DNA of 64,000 bases from Moesziomyces globuligerus (GCA_030849465.1 JARVLF010000013.1:124001-188000); one strand, 5' to 3'. Shown: positions 30,534 through 41,674, numbered from the stretch's first letter. Numbers and translations are program-made. Notes: a model not told the origin generated them from the letters alone.

Positions 30534-33215
30534 ATGGGTTCCCAACAGGTCGCCACTTTCCATGGTTATGTGTAAGTCGCCTCGATGAAAGCGAAGCATT
30601 CGGGCTCTCTTTCGGAAGCGTAGCTGACCTCACCTATCACATCGTCCTATTTGCCTTTCACTGTTGCGGTTCATATCAGCCATTCGACTAGAGATGCTTT
30701 GCTAATCTTCGAGGCGGTCCGGCGGGGCCTCATGCCAAAGATCACGAGACGGCTGCGCGACGATGAACGCAAGATGATCACAAGCGGGACCATCTTTGTC
30801 TTCGACGAGATCGAATCCAGCATCAAGAGGTGGACCGACGGCATGATTTGGAGTCCGAGCCGCATTTTGAACAACTTCCTTGTCTATCGCGAGGTCGAAA
30901 AGAAGGACCCCAAGCCAGCGCCGGATCAACCAGTCTTCGCCACGTCAAACACGGCACTGATGCACGGGACGTCTCTCAACGGCGCTGCAAATCTCGACCC
31001 GTCGCAACACTCGTCCGTCCGCTCCGTTCCACTCACCCTGATGTCGAATGCGATGGACTCCGAGGCGCAAGTCATGCATTTCAAACAGGAGAATGGCGGC
31101 TATCAATCACTTCATGGCGTCGCTTCCTCGTCGAACGCCGTCTATGCTGGGCATGATGGCTTCTTCCCCAGTCACGGGCAACACCACCACTCCGCACACG
31201 CGCAAATGCATGCGCAAGCAGCAGGGATGGTCGGCTTGTTGGACGAGGCTTCCGCCTCAGCATCCAATGCGAAACGAGAAGCGGAGCTGGATCGCACGAT
31301 CGTAGGAAGCTTGACCAGCAGCTATCCCTTCGTTCGCGACGGTCTGTGCAAAAAGACAATCTCGATACAGGTCGAAGGCTCGACTCAACATCTGATCTCT
31401 TACTACAAGGTCGACGATGTTCATCACCAACGCCTCACCATCCCCTCGAATCTGCCCGAGATCGCCAGTCTCTGCATCTCGCCGGTCTTCCTCAACAAGA
31501 GCAACTTTCGCTACCCTCCTATCGTCGAGATCGGTCCGGACGGCATGCCCAGATATGTCGGAGAATCGACAGATGCTTCGATGCGCACGTCCGGCCACGT
31601 CAGCAGCGGCAACGAAAGCTACTCATCGGGGTCAGAGGTGCGGCATGAAGGCATGAGTCGGAACAACAATCGCTCGATGACCCTCTACTCGCCTTCTGGC
31701 GCGTCGGGATCTGCGCAGCTCGACCTGTACAGCCATCGCCATCCGCACCAGATCGGCGGCGACGGAATCCTGCCAATGTCCGCGACCCTTCCCGTGTCGG
31801 CGACGTCAGCACAGTCTCGCGGTCGCCGATCTTCTGATGCGCCGCGGAGGCGTGCCAACTCTCGATACGAGCCATACCAATCACCGTCGACTTTTGGCAA
31901 CGGCATCGTGACTTCGCTCCCGTATGCGCAAGGATCGGCCGTGGATCACGGTGCCCTCACGCCCTCGGGGCGTCGCGCACTCTTTGGGCCTTCTCGCGGA
32001 TATGTCGATGTCGAGCCTTTCTACGCCTCTGAGCAAGGCTCGTTCGGAATGGCACGCCAGGACGCGGGATTCTTCGGCATGAATCAGGCGGAGCATGGAG
32101 GTAACCAAGCCGACGGTGCCCACATGGGTCAGCTCGGCCAGCAAGCCACATCGGTGGAAGAGGTGGAGCAACAAGGCCATCTGCAAGGGTCCTTCCATGC
32201 GAGTCATCTGATGCCGATAGTGCCCAGTCAGCCCGGGCGCGAACACGCAGGCTACCTTGCCGAGTCGGGTCTGGTGCATGCCAGACCCGAAGTCGTGGGC
32301 GTGAAGCAGGAGCAGGCGGATCCATTCCACTTCTCCTCTCGCATGGGTCGCGGCAGCTGGGATTCGAACCAACCGAGTCATTCCAGCGGGTACTTGCACA
32401 ATGTCCAGCAGCCGCCTGCAACCAGCCAGGGATTGACCGCGATCCCGGTGCATAGTCCAGCCAATGTGGGTGGACCGCTATACAGCCGCTTCGCTGGATC
32501 GCCGCCCAACACTAGCTCGTCACACGATAGCCGTCATTCGTACGTCGGCGGCGGAGGCATACCAATGACCAGCCGCATCGAAGAGTTTGTCGACAGGGTG
32601 CGACCGCCGACAGCCACACGCATTGAGGATCCGAGCTACACGTCGCGGCCTCTGTCGCGGGGTGGAGATGGTGGATACATCGGTGATCTGGACTCAGCAG
32701 GTGTGGTCCGGCCAACGGCGTTGGAGGCGTTGCAAGTTCATTCGGACCCCAACAGTCCTTACCCACACCCTCACCCAACGCATCAACCGCATATCAGCAA
32801 CGATGCATCCGGCATGGATTCCTATGGACACCGCGCTGGAGATGGAGAGGGATCATCGGCACTGTACACGCAGTCCGCCGCTCATTTGCAACAAGGCCAC
32901 CCTCAGTTGCAGCAGCAGCAGCCCTTCGACCGGCACGGGCAAGAGGGTCACAGTTCGTCGCACGCATACGCGCAGGCCGATCCGGGCATGGGGTTGTCTC
33001 ACGATCCTCAGCCGTGGTCGTCCAATGTTCCGCAGGAGAGAGGTCACAATGCCCTGGACGAGGAGCAGGCCTTCTCATCACGGCCAGGAACGTCACATGG
33101 ACAGTCGTACCACCAACAGTATCGCGATGGGTCCGGCAGCCACGACGCGGCAGGCGGTCAGGCCCCTGACGAGTCGGGCCTCGAAAGGGTCATCCTCACC
33201 CGGCCTCCTTCATAG
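30534..33215 (+). CDS. WOPR-domain transcription factor (Gti1/Pac2 superfamily; candidate Ros1-type smut regulator), two exons
   Basis: Exon 1 (30534-30571) encodes MGSQQVATFHGYV; exon 2 (30680-33215) continues HSTRDALLIFEA, giving 857 residues. The intron is GTAAGT (30572) to TATCAG (30679). WOPRa (residues 8-95) shows ITRRLRDDERKMITSGTIFV, FDEIESSIKRWTDGMIWSPS and RILNNFLVYREVEKK; WOPRb (about 219-307) shows SYPFVRDGLCKKTISI, LISYYKVDDV and FRYPPIVEIG. The remaining 550 residues are Ser/Gly/His/Gln-rich and probably an activation region. WOPR proteins (Wor1, Ryp1, Pac2, Ros1) are DNA-binding switches of fungal development; Ros1 controls sporogenesis in Ustilago maydis. The FDE-ES-IKRWTDG-WSPSRIL signature is nearer to the Pac2/Gti1 type than to the WDEREAG type of Wor1/Ryp1, so whether this is the Ros1 or the Pac2 orthologue is left open. 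Confidence 0.94.
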
Positions 33216-33834
33216 ACTAATCCTGTGCTCAATCACGCTTCCGCTCCGTCCGCGAGGTTGCGCCCCGACCTCGCATTGCGCCTCTCATGGATCCCTCGTG
33301 ACGTTGAGATCGCGCCCAAAAAAGACTTGTCTCTCCTCTGTAAGGATATTCGCATTGTCATCGCAAACATCCGTATGCTACCACCTCGGGTTGTAGATTT
33401 GTGTCCCTTCTTGTTCGCGCATCTGGAGGCGCAAGCAATGACACCCTGACGCCAAATCGGGCTTCATCGAGCAGCAGCAGAAGATGCTTAACGACCGAAG
33501 GCGTCTCTCGGATTTGATTAAATGTTGTTAGACCATCGAAGGTGTCACGGCCAAAAATTTTCGGACGAGAAATACGAGATGGCGCTCCTGGGGCTTGGAG
33601 CTGCAAAACATCGGTGCCATCGCACACGCTTCCGACCACCATCAACTCGCCCGATCTCTCCACGAAGTGACCTTGCATCCGGGGCTGTTTGCTTTCGAAC
33701 TCCCGGGCAAAGAGCAGCACACATTCTGCCGTCCGGTGCTCCACCACTGCATTGCCTCAGAGCGCTGGTAATCTGCCCGCTCGACCCCAGCAGGACCCAA
33801 CGTTCCGCGTCACTGCGGTTCAGGCTTCGCCGAG
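33216..33834. other. Intergenic region between the WOPR gene and EAF1
   Basis: 619 bp with no supported gene; it holds the WOPR 3' end and the EAF1 promoter. A frame from 33522 crosses into the EAF1 gene in another phase and is a shadow. Confidence 0.4.
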
Positions 33835-36800
33835 ATGAGTTCGGAGTCGGTGCCGTCGTTGACGCTACCGGCGCCAGCGGCACCAGCCACAACGGCAAGC
33901 TCATCTTCAGCAGTATCGAGTGGGCAGAACAACGCATCAGAGCAACAGAAGGCACCAACGACGCCGCAGAAGCAAACACCACAACACATGGCACCACAGC
34001 TACAGCCCCAGCATGTTACAGCGAACCATCCAGCATCAATAGCAGCCGCTGCCACCGTCGCCCTTTCTGCAACCTTGCTCGACCCCAACGAATGGAATGC
34101 GCTCGCCTCGACCAGTATGGTGACGCTGGACGATCTCAGAGCCGCCTTCCTTGAACAGCGTCAACAGCAACTCAAGGACCTGGAGACGTCTCATCGAGCA
34201 TGCCTGCGGGAGATGCTGTTCATGTCGGCTAACGTGGACAAGGAAGAGGTGGCTGGAAGCCCCTGGAAGCTTGGACAGAGCATGGAGATCGCAGAAGACG
34301 ATGCGAGCGAGGAGTTCAAGTCGTTTTTCACTCGCCATCACCTTTCGCTCGAGAACCAAGTGTCCATCCAGGACCACGTCTTGAAGGGGCCGGACGCTCT
34401 CAGGGATCTTGTCTCTCGCGAACTCAACTCAGGGCCAGTCGAGCTTGCACCACCGCCCACCCCCACGAGCGCGACCGCACCTCCGGCTGGTGAAACGTCG
34501 CGCGAGAAGCTGAAGGACAACGAGCTCCACAGAGAGGCAGCTCTGCACCGCAGCCAGGCCGTTGCGCGTGCTGCTGCTGCAGTCCAGGCCCGTGCAATCG
34601 CCGAGGGTGTGGCGAAGATCAAGCCGCTCACCATCACAACCGCAGACAGTCAGGGTGTTCGCGTAGCGCCTTTGCAGCCTGGCCAAGTACCTAGCTTCGT
34701 CATCGAGTCTACCACGCCGATCGCCCCAGTCGTGCCAGGGAGCGTGCCTGGCTCAGCGACTGCATCTCAACTTCCCCCTTCCTCCACCGGCGATGATAAG
34801 GAAGGTGATGCTTCGTCCACCGTGATCAAGGTCGAATCGGCAGACAAGACAGACTCGCCGTCCAAGCGAGCCAGCAGTGCGTTAGAGAAGGCCGTATCGC
34901 CAGTGCCTGGTCTGTCTCGGAATGCCACTGTCCAATCCACAGGGCTTCGCGTCCCGCCTTCGCCGCTGGTGGCGCCCACTATTCCCGAAGACATTGCTGC
35001 TCCTCCTCTGCACCCAACCTTGCAGGTTCTTGCGCCGAATCCGCTGTCCGTCACCTACGCCGCGTCGCTTCGTCCTCTTCCTCCGGATCCGACGCGCCGT
35101 ATCACCGGAGCTGGCGTTGGCGGCGGCGCCATCCACCATCGCAGTGGCCGAAAGATGGCGAGCATGGGTAGCCACTCGAACGGCAACTCGTACTCGAGCT
35201 TCGCCGCCGCCAAGATCGGGCCTGCTGGCTCCGGACAGGCCGACCTGTATCGGTGGTACGTTCGAGCGCGGGCATCGCCGGGCGCGGGAATGGTGGGCAA
35301 GGCCGACAAATGCCTCATGACTACCGACTGGAAGGTCGCCTTCAACGAGCAGCGCTTCGTCCGTGCCATGGCCAGGATCGAAAAGCTCAAGGCGCAAGGA
35401 GAGTGGAGCTTCCGACAGCCGAAGAAGCAGAAGGGCCCCGTGGTCCGCAAAGCGCATTGGGATCATCTATTGGAAGAGATGAAGTGGCTGCAGACCGACT
35501 ATCGCGAGGAGAGGCGCTGGAAGATGGCAGTTGCTTTCCACCTCGCCCATGAGGTAGCGGCGTGGCATCGCGCCAACACCGTCTCCGAGCGCGCCGCCTT
35601 TTGCGTTCCCGTTCAACGCCCTTATCGCCGCCGCACCGTCTCTGACAACATCGAGCAGCACCCCGGCGCTCAGGAAAGCATCGCGGAAACGTCCAGCCCC
35701 GCTCAGCCCGCTGTGGCAGCTGACATGGATTCGGAGATGCCGGATGCCGAAGATGCGGAACAAGCGCCGAGCGATGCGGTGTCTGCAAGCGACACGAAAG
35801 TCCAAGCTTCCCACGCGCAGGGATCAGAAAGCGCAGATGTCGGAGACGTCACCATGGAAGGCGACGCAGAACCAGACGCTGCTCTCACAGAAGCCGTCGA
35901 AGATGCGGTTGAGAACGCCGACCAAGCTGCAGCCGCGCGCGCGGAAGAGATGGATGCAGATGGAGAGGACGACGATGCTGATGCCGACGCTGATGACGTC
36001 GAAGCTGCAACTGCGGCGCTCGTGTCCGGCGAGCCTGCCAAAGCGCCCGAGATCGAAGTTGTTCGGGAGCCGCTGGCCAAGCAGCAACCCATGCCTGCTC
36101 TCAGCGGCGATGCCCAGCAAGGTCAGTCGGCCACTGCAAGTATGCCCGCGGACACGACGGCCGACGCCGAAAACAACGACAACGACAAAATCGCTCGGGC
36201 CTTGCGTGCCGAGCCCAAGAACGCAGATACTACACTCTCAGCCGAGCTGCCGCAGCAACTGCTTGCTACGCTCCGTGCGCCCATCTTCTCGACCAACGTC
36301 ACCACGACCGTGGTCTCGCCCGCGGCGCTGCTCGAATCCTTGGATCCTGAAGCTGCGGCCGCTCTGCTTGGGATCGAAGTTGCGGATCTGTCCAATGCTG
36401 CAGATTTGCTCGAGCCCGATGCGCTTTCATTCAGCAAGATGTTTCCGGAGCTGCCCCTGTACGGCGGAGTCTCGCTTCCTGATCCCAGCAGCAAGAGCGA
36501 CCGACGATGGGACGAGGGCAGCCTGAATCAGGCTCCTCGTTTGACGCACGTGACCAAGCTGCTCGATTCTCGGCCTCTGCTCGTCAGCACACTGGAACCG
36601 TCGAAGAACAGGGCAGACGGACGATGGCTGCCGGACAGCGACTGGATTGTTGCTGCCGAACAGTCTGACCCGCTACGTGGAGTGGCCGACGGCGCCGACA
36701 TAGGCTTGCCCCCCTTGCCTGGCTCGCTTCTGTTCGCTCGCAAGAATAACCGGGCATCTAAGGAGACGAGCAATGCAGCGTCGACCGTGCCTACTGAGCC

Positions 36801-38766
36801 CGCGCAGCCGGATGCGCGAGCGGCGCTCTTCACGTGGACTCCGGACGAGGACAACTACCTGATGACCCTTGCGAAGCAGTACCACAACAACTGGTCGCTT
36901 GTCGCCGATCTTTTCAACTCGACGCGGCTCAACACTGCGACAGACAAGCGCGAGCCCTGGGACTGCTACGACCGCTGCAAGCGCATCCAACAGGCCGCCG
37001 ACGAAGGCAAGCCACCTCCCGGTCCTCCTCAGCTCCCTGCCGCCGCTGAGACGGACAAAGACAAGAAGGGCGACGGCAAGGACGGCGCGGATGCGTCGGC
37101 TTCGAAGCGCGACAAGCAGGGCAAGAAGGTGGGCGGCAAGCACGACGGGTCGAAGAGGAAGCTGCGTCGAAGCAACCTGATGGAGGTGATGCGCAAGTCG
37201 GCCAAGCGCCGCGAGGCCAGCAAGCAGGCGCAGCAGACGCAGCAGACCAAGAAGGTCAACCTCAACACGCACGAGACGCACGCACAGATCAAGGCCGGCC
37301 CGGCCATCACGCCGCAGTCGCTGAGCGCGCTCAAGGCGGAACGCGACCAAGCGGCGCTGCGCCAGTACTACGAGCAACAGCGCGCGCAGCTGGCGTACCA
37401 GCAGCAGCAGCAGCAACAGCAGCGACTCTTGGCCCAGCAAGCACAGGCCCAGCGTATGGCGCAGCAGCAGTCGGCAGGTGGTCCAGCTGGAGCAGCAGCG
37501 ACATCGGCGGCTCAGCCAGGTAAGCCTGCCGCCGCCGTCGCAGCTGCAGTTGCGAATGGACCGGCAGCACTGAGTCTCCCCGCGGGCAGCACCTCGTTGC
37601 CGCAGCCTGCGCAGCTCGGACAGGTGCAGCCGAAGGGTGCCGGACAGATTCAGCCCCAGCCGCCCCAGCAGCAAGCTCAACAGGCCCAGGTGGCACAGGC
37701 GGTGCAGGTGCCGCAGACGCAGCCGGTCCCACAGCAGCAGCAGCAGCAGCAGCAGCAAGTTCAGGCGCAACTGCAGTCGCAGTTTCAGGCATCGCAGGCC
37801 GCTCAGATGCAGAATCTGTATGCGCAGATTCAGCAGCAGCAGAGGCAGCAGCAGCAGCAGAACCAGCAGCTCGGTCAAGCGCCCGGCATGAACCAGGCTC
37901 GCCCGGCGGTAGGCCCTCTGACTCAGCAACAGCTCGCGACGCTGACGCCGCAGCAGCAGCAGCAGTATCATGCGCAGTTGGCAGCAGCTACGGCTGCGGC
38001 CCAGCAGCAGCAGTTGCGGAATCAGCTGGCGGCGGTAGCGGCGGCTCAGCAGCAGCAGGGAGGAGCAGGTGGAGCGCAGGGGATGGCTTTCCAGATGCCG
38101 AATGCGCAGGCGCAGGCGCAGTTCCAGCTGATGCAGCAACAGCAGCAGCAGGCGAATGCGATGCAGGCGAATCAGCCGAGGCCGCCCAACATGCAGGCAC
38201 AAGCGCAGGCTGCGGCGCTGCAGATGTATCAACAGCAGCAAAGGCAGGTGGCGCAGGTGCAGGCGCAGGCACAGATGCGTCCGCCGCAGGCGGGACAGGC
38301 GCAGCAATTTGCGGTGCGACCTGGCACGAATGGGATGGGCGTGCAGAGGCCTCCGCCGGTTCCTACGGGTTCAGGCCAGAAGGCGCAACAGCAAGCGCGG
38401 CCACCGAACGGCAACAATGGCAATGGCGCCAACGTGGCAGCGGGTATGCCGGCGACGATCCAGGCGCTGCAGCAGCAGCTGGCCATCTCGTTAGCTACGT
38501 CCAACTTGTCGCCGGAACAGATCAACGGACTTGCGATCCAGCTGTACAAGCAGGCGCAGCAACAGCAGCAGGTGCAGGGAGCCGGATCGCCCATGGCCAA
38601 CCAGGCCAGACCGCAGGGCCAGAACCAGAGACCGCCGCAGCAGATCCTCAACCAGGCCATCCAGGCGCTCGCCGCCCAGAACCAGAAGAATCAGCAGCAG
38701 CAACAGGGCGCCGCCAAACAGGGCAGCCCTACCCAGGCCCGACCACCTACACCGCGTCCGTCGTAG
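33835..38766 (+). CDS. EAF1: Eaf1/Vid21-like scaffold subunit of the NuA4 histone acetyltransferase complex (HSA + SANT)
   Basis: Single-exon gene for 1643 residues starting MSSESVPSLTLPAP. An HSA domain lies at about 535-580 (KAHWDHLLEEMKWLQTDYRE, ERRWKMAVAFHLAHEVAAWH). A Myb/SANT domain is at about 998-1050 (FTWTPDEDNYLMTLAKQYHN, NWSLVADLFN, DCYDRCKRIQ). A basic KRKLRRSNLMEVMRKSAKRR segment follows. From about residue 1175 to the end the protein is Gln/Ala-rich with many short poly-Gln runs. HSA followed by SANT and a Gln-rich tail is the layout of Eaf1/Vid21, the platform of NuA4 (with p400 in animals); the helicase domain of Swr1/p400 is absent. An acidic Glu/Asp/Ala stretch (residues 620-740) separates the domains. 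It acts in the nucleus. Confidence 0.9.
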   Translation: MSSESVPSLTLPAPAAPATTASSSSAVSSGQNNASEQQKAPTTPQKQTPQHMAPQLQPQHVTANHPASIAAAATVALSATLLDPNEWNALASTSMVTLDDLRAAFLEQRQQQLKDLETSHRACLREMLFMSANVDKEEVAGSPWKLGQSMEIAEDDASEEFKSFFTRHHLSLENQVSIQDHVLKGPDALRDLVSRELNSGPVELAPPPTPTSATAPPAGETSREKLKDNELHREAALHRSQAVARAAAAVQARAIAEGVAKIKPLTITTADSQGVRVAPLQPGQVPSFVIESTTPIAPVVPGSVPGSATASQLPPSSTGDDKEGDASSTVIKVESADKTDSPSKRASSALEKAVSPVPGLSRNATVQSTGLRVPPSPLVAPTIPEDIAAPPLHPTLQVLAPNPLSVTYAASLRPLPPDPTRRITGAGVGGGAIHHRSGRKMASMGSHSNGNSYSSFAAAKIGPAGSGQADLYRWYVRARASPGAGMVGKADKCLMTTDWKVAFNEQRFVRAMARIEKLKAQGEWSFRQPKKQKGPVVRKAHWDHLLEEMKWLQTDYREERRWKMAVAFHLAHEVAAWHRANTVSERAAFCVPVQRPYRRRTVSDNIEQHPGAQESIAETSSPAQPAVAADMDSEMPDAEDAEQAPSDAVSASDTKVQASHAQGSESADVGDVTMEGDAEPDAALTEAVEDAVENADQAAAARAEEMDADGEDDDADADADDVEAATAALVSGEPAKAPEIEVVREPLAKQQPMPALSGDAQQGQSATASMPADTTADAENNDNDKIARALRAEPKNADTTLSAELPQQLLATLRAPIFSTNVTTTVVSPAALLESLDPEAAAALLGIEVADLSNAADLLEPDALSFSKMFPELPLYGGVSLPDPSSKSDRRWDEGSLNQAPRLTHVTKLLDSRPLLVSTLEPSKNRADGRWLPDSDWIVAAEQSDPLRGVADGADIGLPPLPGSLLFARKNNRASKETSNAASTVPTEPAQPDARAALFTWTPDEDNYLMTLAKQYHNNWSLVADLFNSTRLNTATDKREPWDCYDRCKRIQQAADEGKPPPGPPQLPAAAETDKDKKGDGKDGADASASKRDKQGKKVGGKHDGSKRKLRRSNLMEVMRKSAKRREASKQAQQTQQTKKVNLNTHETHAQIKAGPAITPQSLSALKAERDQAALRQYYEQQRAQLAYQQQQQQQQRLLAQQAQAQRMAQQQSAGGPAGAAATSAAQPGKPAAAVAAAVANGPAALSLPAGSTSLPQPAQLGQVQPKGAGQIQPQPPQQQAQQAQVAQAVQVPQTQPVPQQQQQQQQQVQAQLQSQFQASQAAQMQNLYAQIQQQQRQQQQQNQQLGQAPGMNQARPAVGPLTQQQLATLTPQQQQQYHAQLAAATAAAQQQQLRNQLAAVAAAQQQQGGAGGAQGMAFQMPNAQAQAQFQLMQQQQQQANAMQANQPRPPNMQAQAQAAALQMYQQQQRQVAQVQAQAQMRPPQAGQAQQFAVRPGTNGMGVQRPPPVPTGSGQKAQQQARPPNGNNGNGANVAAGMPATIQALQQQLAISLATSNLSPEQINGLAIQLYKQAQQQQQVQGAGSPMANQARPQGQNQRPPQQILNQAIQALAAQNQKNQQQQQGAAKQGSPTQARPPTPRPS

Positions 38767-40471
38767 TCCAGTCCACACATAGAACCCACATCCTGGAACC
38801 ACTGAGCGTGAGGTCGCATCGACTTTCGAGAATGCTCGTGACTGTGGATGCGAGTGAGAGCACTGATCCAGGAGGTGAATTGACAGCGATCATGCGATGA
38901 ACAAGTGATGAAAAAAAAAGGTAGGGACGAAAACTACTGGCTGTTGAAGCCCGTGGATCACGCCCTGGAAAGAAAAGGGGAAGGAAAGGAGGGTCGAGAG
39001 ACGATGCAAGAGTAAGCCCCGTTGAGTTACCTTCCCGCCTGTGCGCGATGGCGCGGGAGGGAAGGCGACCGCATAACTATCAGTAAGATGACGAACGAGA
39101 TCACACTCCCCAGCTGTACTGGGGACGAGCATCGCCGCGCTGCGCTGGAGCGCAAGCGACGGGAAGAGCCACTGCCAACTTGGCGGATAGCTGGCTCATG
39201 GTGCGAACCAGACAGTGGACCGAAGCCGGACTGGGGGAAAACGGATTAATGGCTGCGACAGGCAACCTGCCGATCCAGCCGCTCCCGGGGCGGTCGAGGT
39301 TGGGTCGTAGCCACAGGCGCTCGTATCTTCGCGCCCGTGAACCCAGCCCCGACCCACCACAAGGAGCAACCAGATCAGTGGCGTCTGTCAAGCCTCCAGC
39401 ATGCCACTGCCTTGCCCGAAGGCGTACAGCGCCCAAAACCGGTCCTGCCACACAGTCCGTACTCGCACCAGTCGCCACCACCAAGCCAACAGCGACGGAG
39501 AAGATCAAAGACGGAAAACCATGCCGACAACACACGCACCCAGCTCCCCGCACGAGGCGGCAAGCCCGACGATCTCCAGAAGCCGGCCATTGCAGACGGT
39601 CAAGCAACAATGACGACTCCAGTCAAGGGCGCCCTTAGCGCGCGCCTCGAAGGACGCAGGAGCAGAGAGAAGCAGGATGGCCATTGGTCACAAACCGCAC
39701 CATTACGGCGACGGTCGCTTGCCTTTGCTATGGTCTCTGATCGTGCCGGTCTCTCGCTCGCTGCATCCTCGAGGCGGCAGGCTAACCCAAGCCTGGAGCA
39801 TGCCACCGTCTAACGTCCACGGCGGGCATCCGTGCGTTACCACGTCGGAAGCGCGTGTGTATACTAGCTATGCCCCCGCCCATCTCTCCCAACGTGAGAT
39901 GTGTCCGGGGACTTTCCCTACAGCATGTCCCTCCCGCAAACGGGAAGAAGAAGGCTGCAAAAGGAAACCCAACGCTGTACCTGTGAGGGTGCAGCGAGTC
40001 GGGTCGAAAGCGGTCCTTTGCACGTCTCTCGAGGTAAAGAAGGGGTAGGATCCAGAATGGTGCGACAAGGTCCGAGGTGACGGGTTCACGTCGCCCCTTC
40101 TTTGCTGTGCCATTGGGGTCAGGACAGACCGACTGTTGGAGTCGTGTTCGTCCAAGGTCGCAACGCAGCCCGAAGGCTGCGCTGCACTTGACAGACCTGC
40201 CTGCAGATGCTAGCGCTTTCAGCGACAGCACGAGCGGCGATCCGTCCAGCGTTTGACGTGTGTGTGGTTAGAAGGGAAGGTTGGTGGAGGGAGCGACTCG
40301 CACAGATCAAAAAATTCTTCCTTTCGCAAGCCCAGAAAATGGAAACATGGCGGCTGAGCGCAGAAGATGCCATTTTCGCGCTTCCTTCCGGCCGTATGGA
40401 AAGGGTGGCTGACCTCCAGCGCTCTGACTTTCCGAGCGTGCCTCCCCAAGACGAGCCGTCAAGGTTCAGCC
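38767..40471. other. Intergenic region of 1.7 kb without a supported gene
   Basis: Several overlapping frames of 100-169 codons on both strands (39101-39610 minus, 39180-39638 plus, 39337-39813 plus) show no domains. On the minus strand a pyrimidine-rich acceptor-like sequence near 38966 and a GTAACT near 39033 could join two short exons into a 58-residue product, but that product has no recognisable feature. I see no tRNA or repeat. Confidence 0.4.
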
Positions 40472-41674
40472 ATGACAAAGGCTCACTCTCCCTCCGCCAC
40501 CACCATCACGATCATCACGACTCGAACAGCCATGGTTGTGACAACATGTATCCGACTGCCGATGCGGTCCGCAGCAACTCTCACCCCTGCCCGCCTTCTT
40601 CAAAATCTCGCCGTACCCGCTCTTGCCCGTGCCGCACCCGCCGTCCGCGGCTTCACCAGCTCCACTGCGCGCTCTGATGATAGGACGTATCGGGACAAGG
40701 ATGTCCCCAGCGAAGCTCTGGGCTTCAGGCGAATCTATTACCTGCTCGACCAGCCCATCACAGTCAGCCAGGAAGCGAGGGTCGAACAGCTCGACAATGA
40801 ATACCTCAACCAGCTGCCTCTGGTGATCAGCAGCGAGAAGGCGTGGAAGCCTCTCAAACACGACTTTCCCCTGCCGCGTCGCGAGAATGAGGAGGGGCGC
40901 GGAACCAGGCGGTCGGAACACTTTGCCGAATACGTCTACAACACGTTCCACTTCCCCTCTCTGTTCCACCTTCAACGCTTCAACGCCGAGATCGCCGGGA
41001 ATCTTCCCACGCGGTTCAGCCTCGTCCATCCGGTCATGCTGATGGACCCAAAGTCTTGCACGATGACGATCGGCCTGCCAGCCTACATCGGAGTCCAGGC
41101 TCCCTTCCCTGCCAAGGAGAACACGCACATGGTTCGTGAGATGTTGAGGCGGCACCGCGACGAGGCCACCTCGCCTGAGGAGAAGAAGGAACTCGGGGAC
41201 CAGCTGCGAGCGCTCGTGGTGCCGCGTGGATTCAGAGCCAATTGCAACGCGCTCTCCTTGTTCCTCTTCCACTTGTGCAACAACATTCGCGAGTGCTCCG
41301 TGGACCAAATCAGGAACACCGTGGTCCGCTTCGACAAGCACGGCAACATGCTCGGAGATGCGGCTGGATCGCCGGATCTCTTGGTGGATGGGGTACGCCA
41401 GAAGTTTCCGCTCACTGACCGAAGCGGAGATGCTCGTCGAAGGCCTCGACCCACACGAGATGCTCGCAAGCCGACCGCGCGAGAGCAATCCGAGGGAAGC
41501 AGCCAAGCCAAGAGGCTCAGGGCCGATGACCCACGTCTCCCCGAGGCTGGGACTTTCGTCGCCCAGGACGGCGACGTGCACAAGCCCGACTCGAGAGATT
41601 CGCTCGAAGAGCACGTACCTTTCCCTAAGCCGAGCCCCGAGGAGATGGGCATCAAGAAGCCGACAGAGACCTAG
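40472..41674 (+). CDS. Uncharacterised fungal protein with a mitochondrial-type leader
   Basis: The reading frame gives 400 residues from ATG 40472 (MTKAHSPSATT). In-frame ATGs at 40532 and 40562 are also possible; the last gives a textbook mitochondrial presequence, MRSAATLTPARLLQNLAVPA followed by LARAAPAVRGFTSS, with Arg residues, no acids and an RGF/TSS cleavage-type site. The mature part has a conserved-looking core: RRIYYLLDQPITVSQ, FAEYVYNTFHFPSLFHLQRF, FSLVHPVMLMDPKSCTMTIG, LPAYIGVQAPFP, VPRGFRANCNALSLFLFHLC and NNIRECSVDQIRNTVVRFDK. I do not recognise the family and assign no function. No transmembrane helix is evident. The C-terminal 80 residues are charged and low complexity. The antisense frame at 40466-41761 is a shadow. 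Confidence 0.75.
   Translation: MTKAHSPSATTITIITTRTAMVVTTCIRLPMRSAATLTPARLLQNLAVPALARAAPAVRGFTSSTARSDDRTYRDKDVPSEALGFRRIYYLLDQPITVSQEARVEQLDNEYLNQLPLVISSEKAWKPLKHDFPLPRRENEEGRGTRRSEHFAEYVYNTFHFPSLFHLQRFNAEIAGNLPTRFSLVHPVMLMDPKSCTMTIGLPAYIGVQAPFPAKENTHMVREMLRRHRDEATSPEEKKELGDQLRALVVPRGFRANCNALSLFLFHLCNNIRECSVDQIRNTVVRFDKHGNMLGDAAGSPDLLVDGVRQKFPLTDRSGDARRRPRPTRDARKPTAREQSEGSSQAKRLRADDPRLPEAGTFVAQDGDVHKPDSRDSLEEHVPFPKPSPEEMGIKKPTET

Noticed and set aside
32357..32369. Sequence GGATTCGAACC resembling a tRNA B-box on the minus strand
   Set aside because: It lies inside the WOPR coding sequence, and no A-box, acceptor stem or anticodon arm can be folded around it.
36673..38307. 544-codon antisense frame over EAF1
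   Set aside because: Leu/Arg-rich mirror of the Gln-rich coding strand (CAG repeats read as CTG). The sense frame has HSA and SANT domains.
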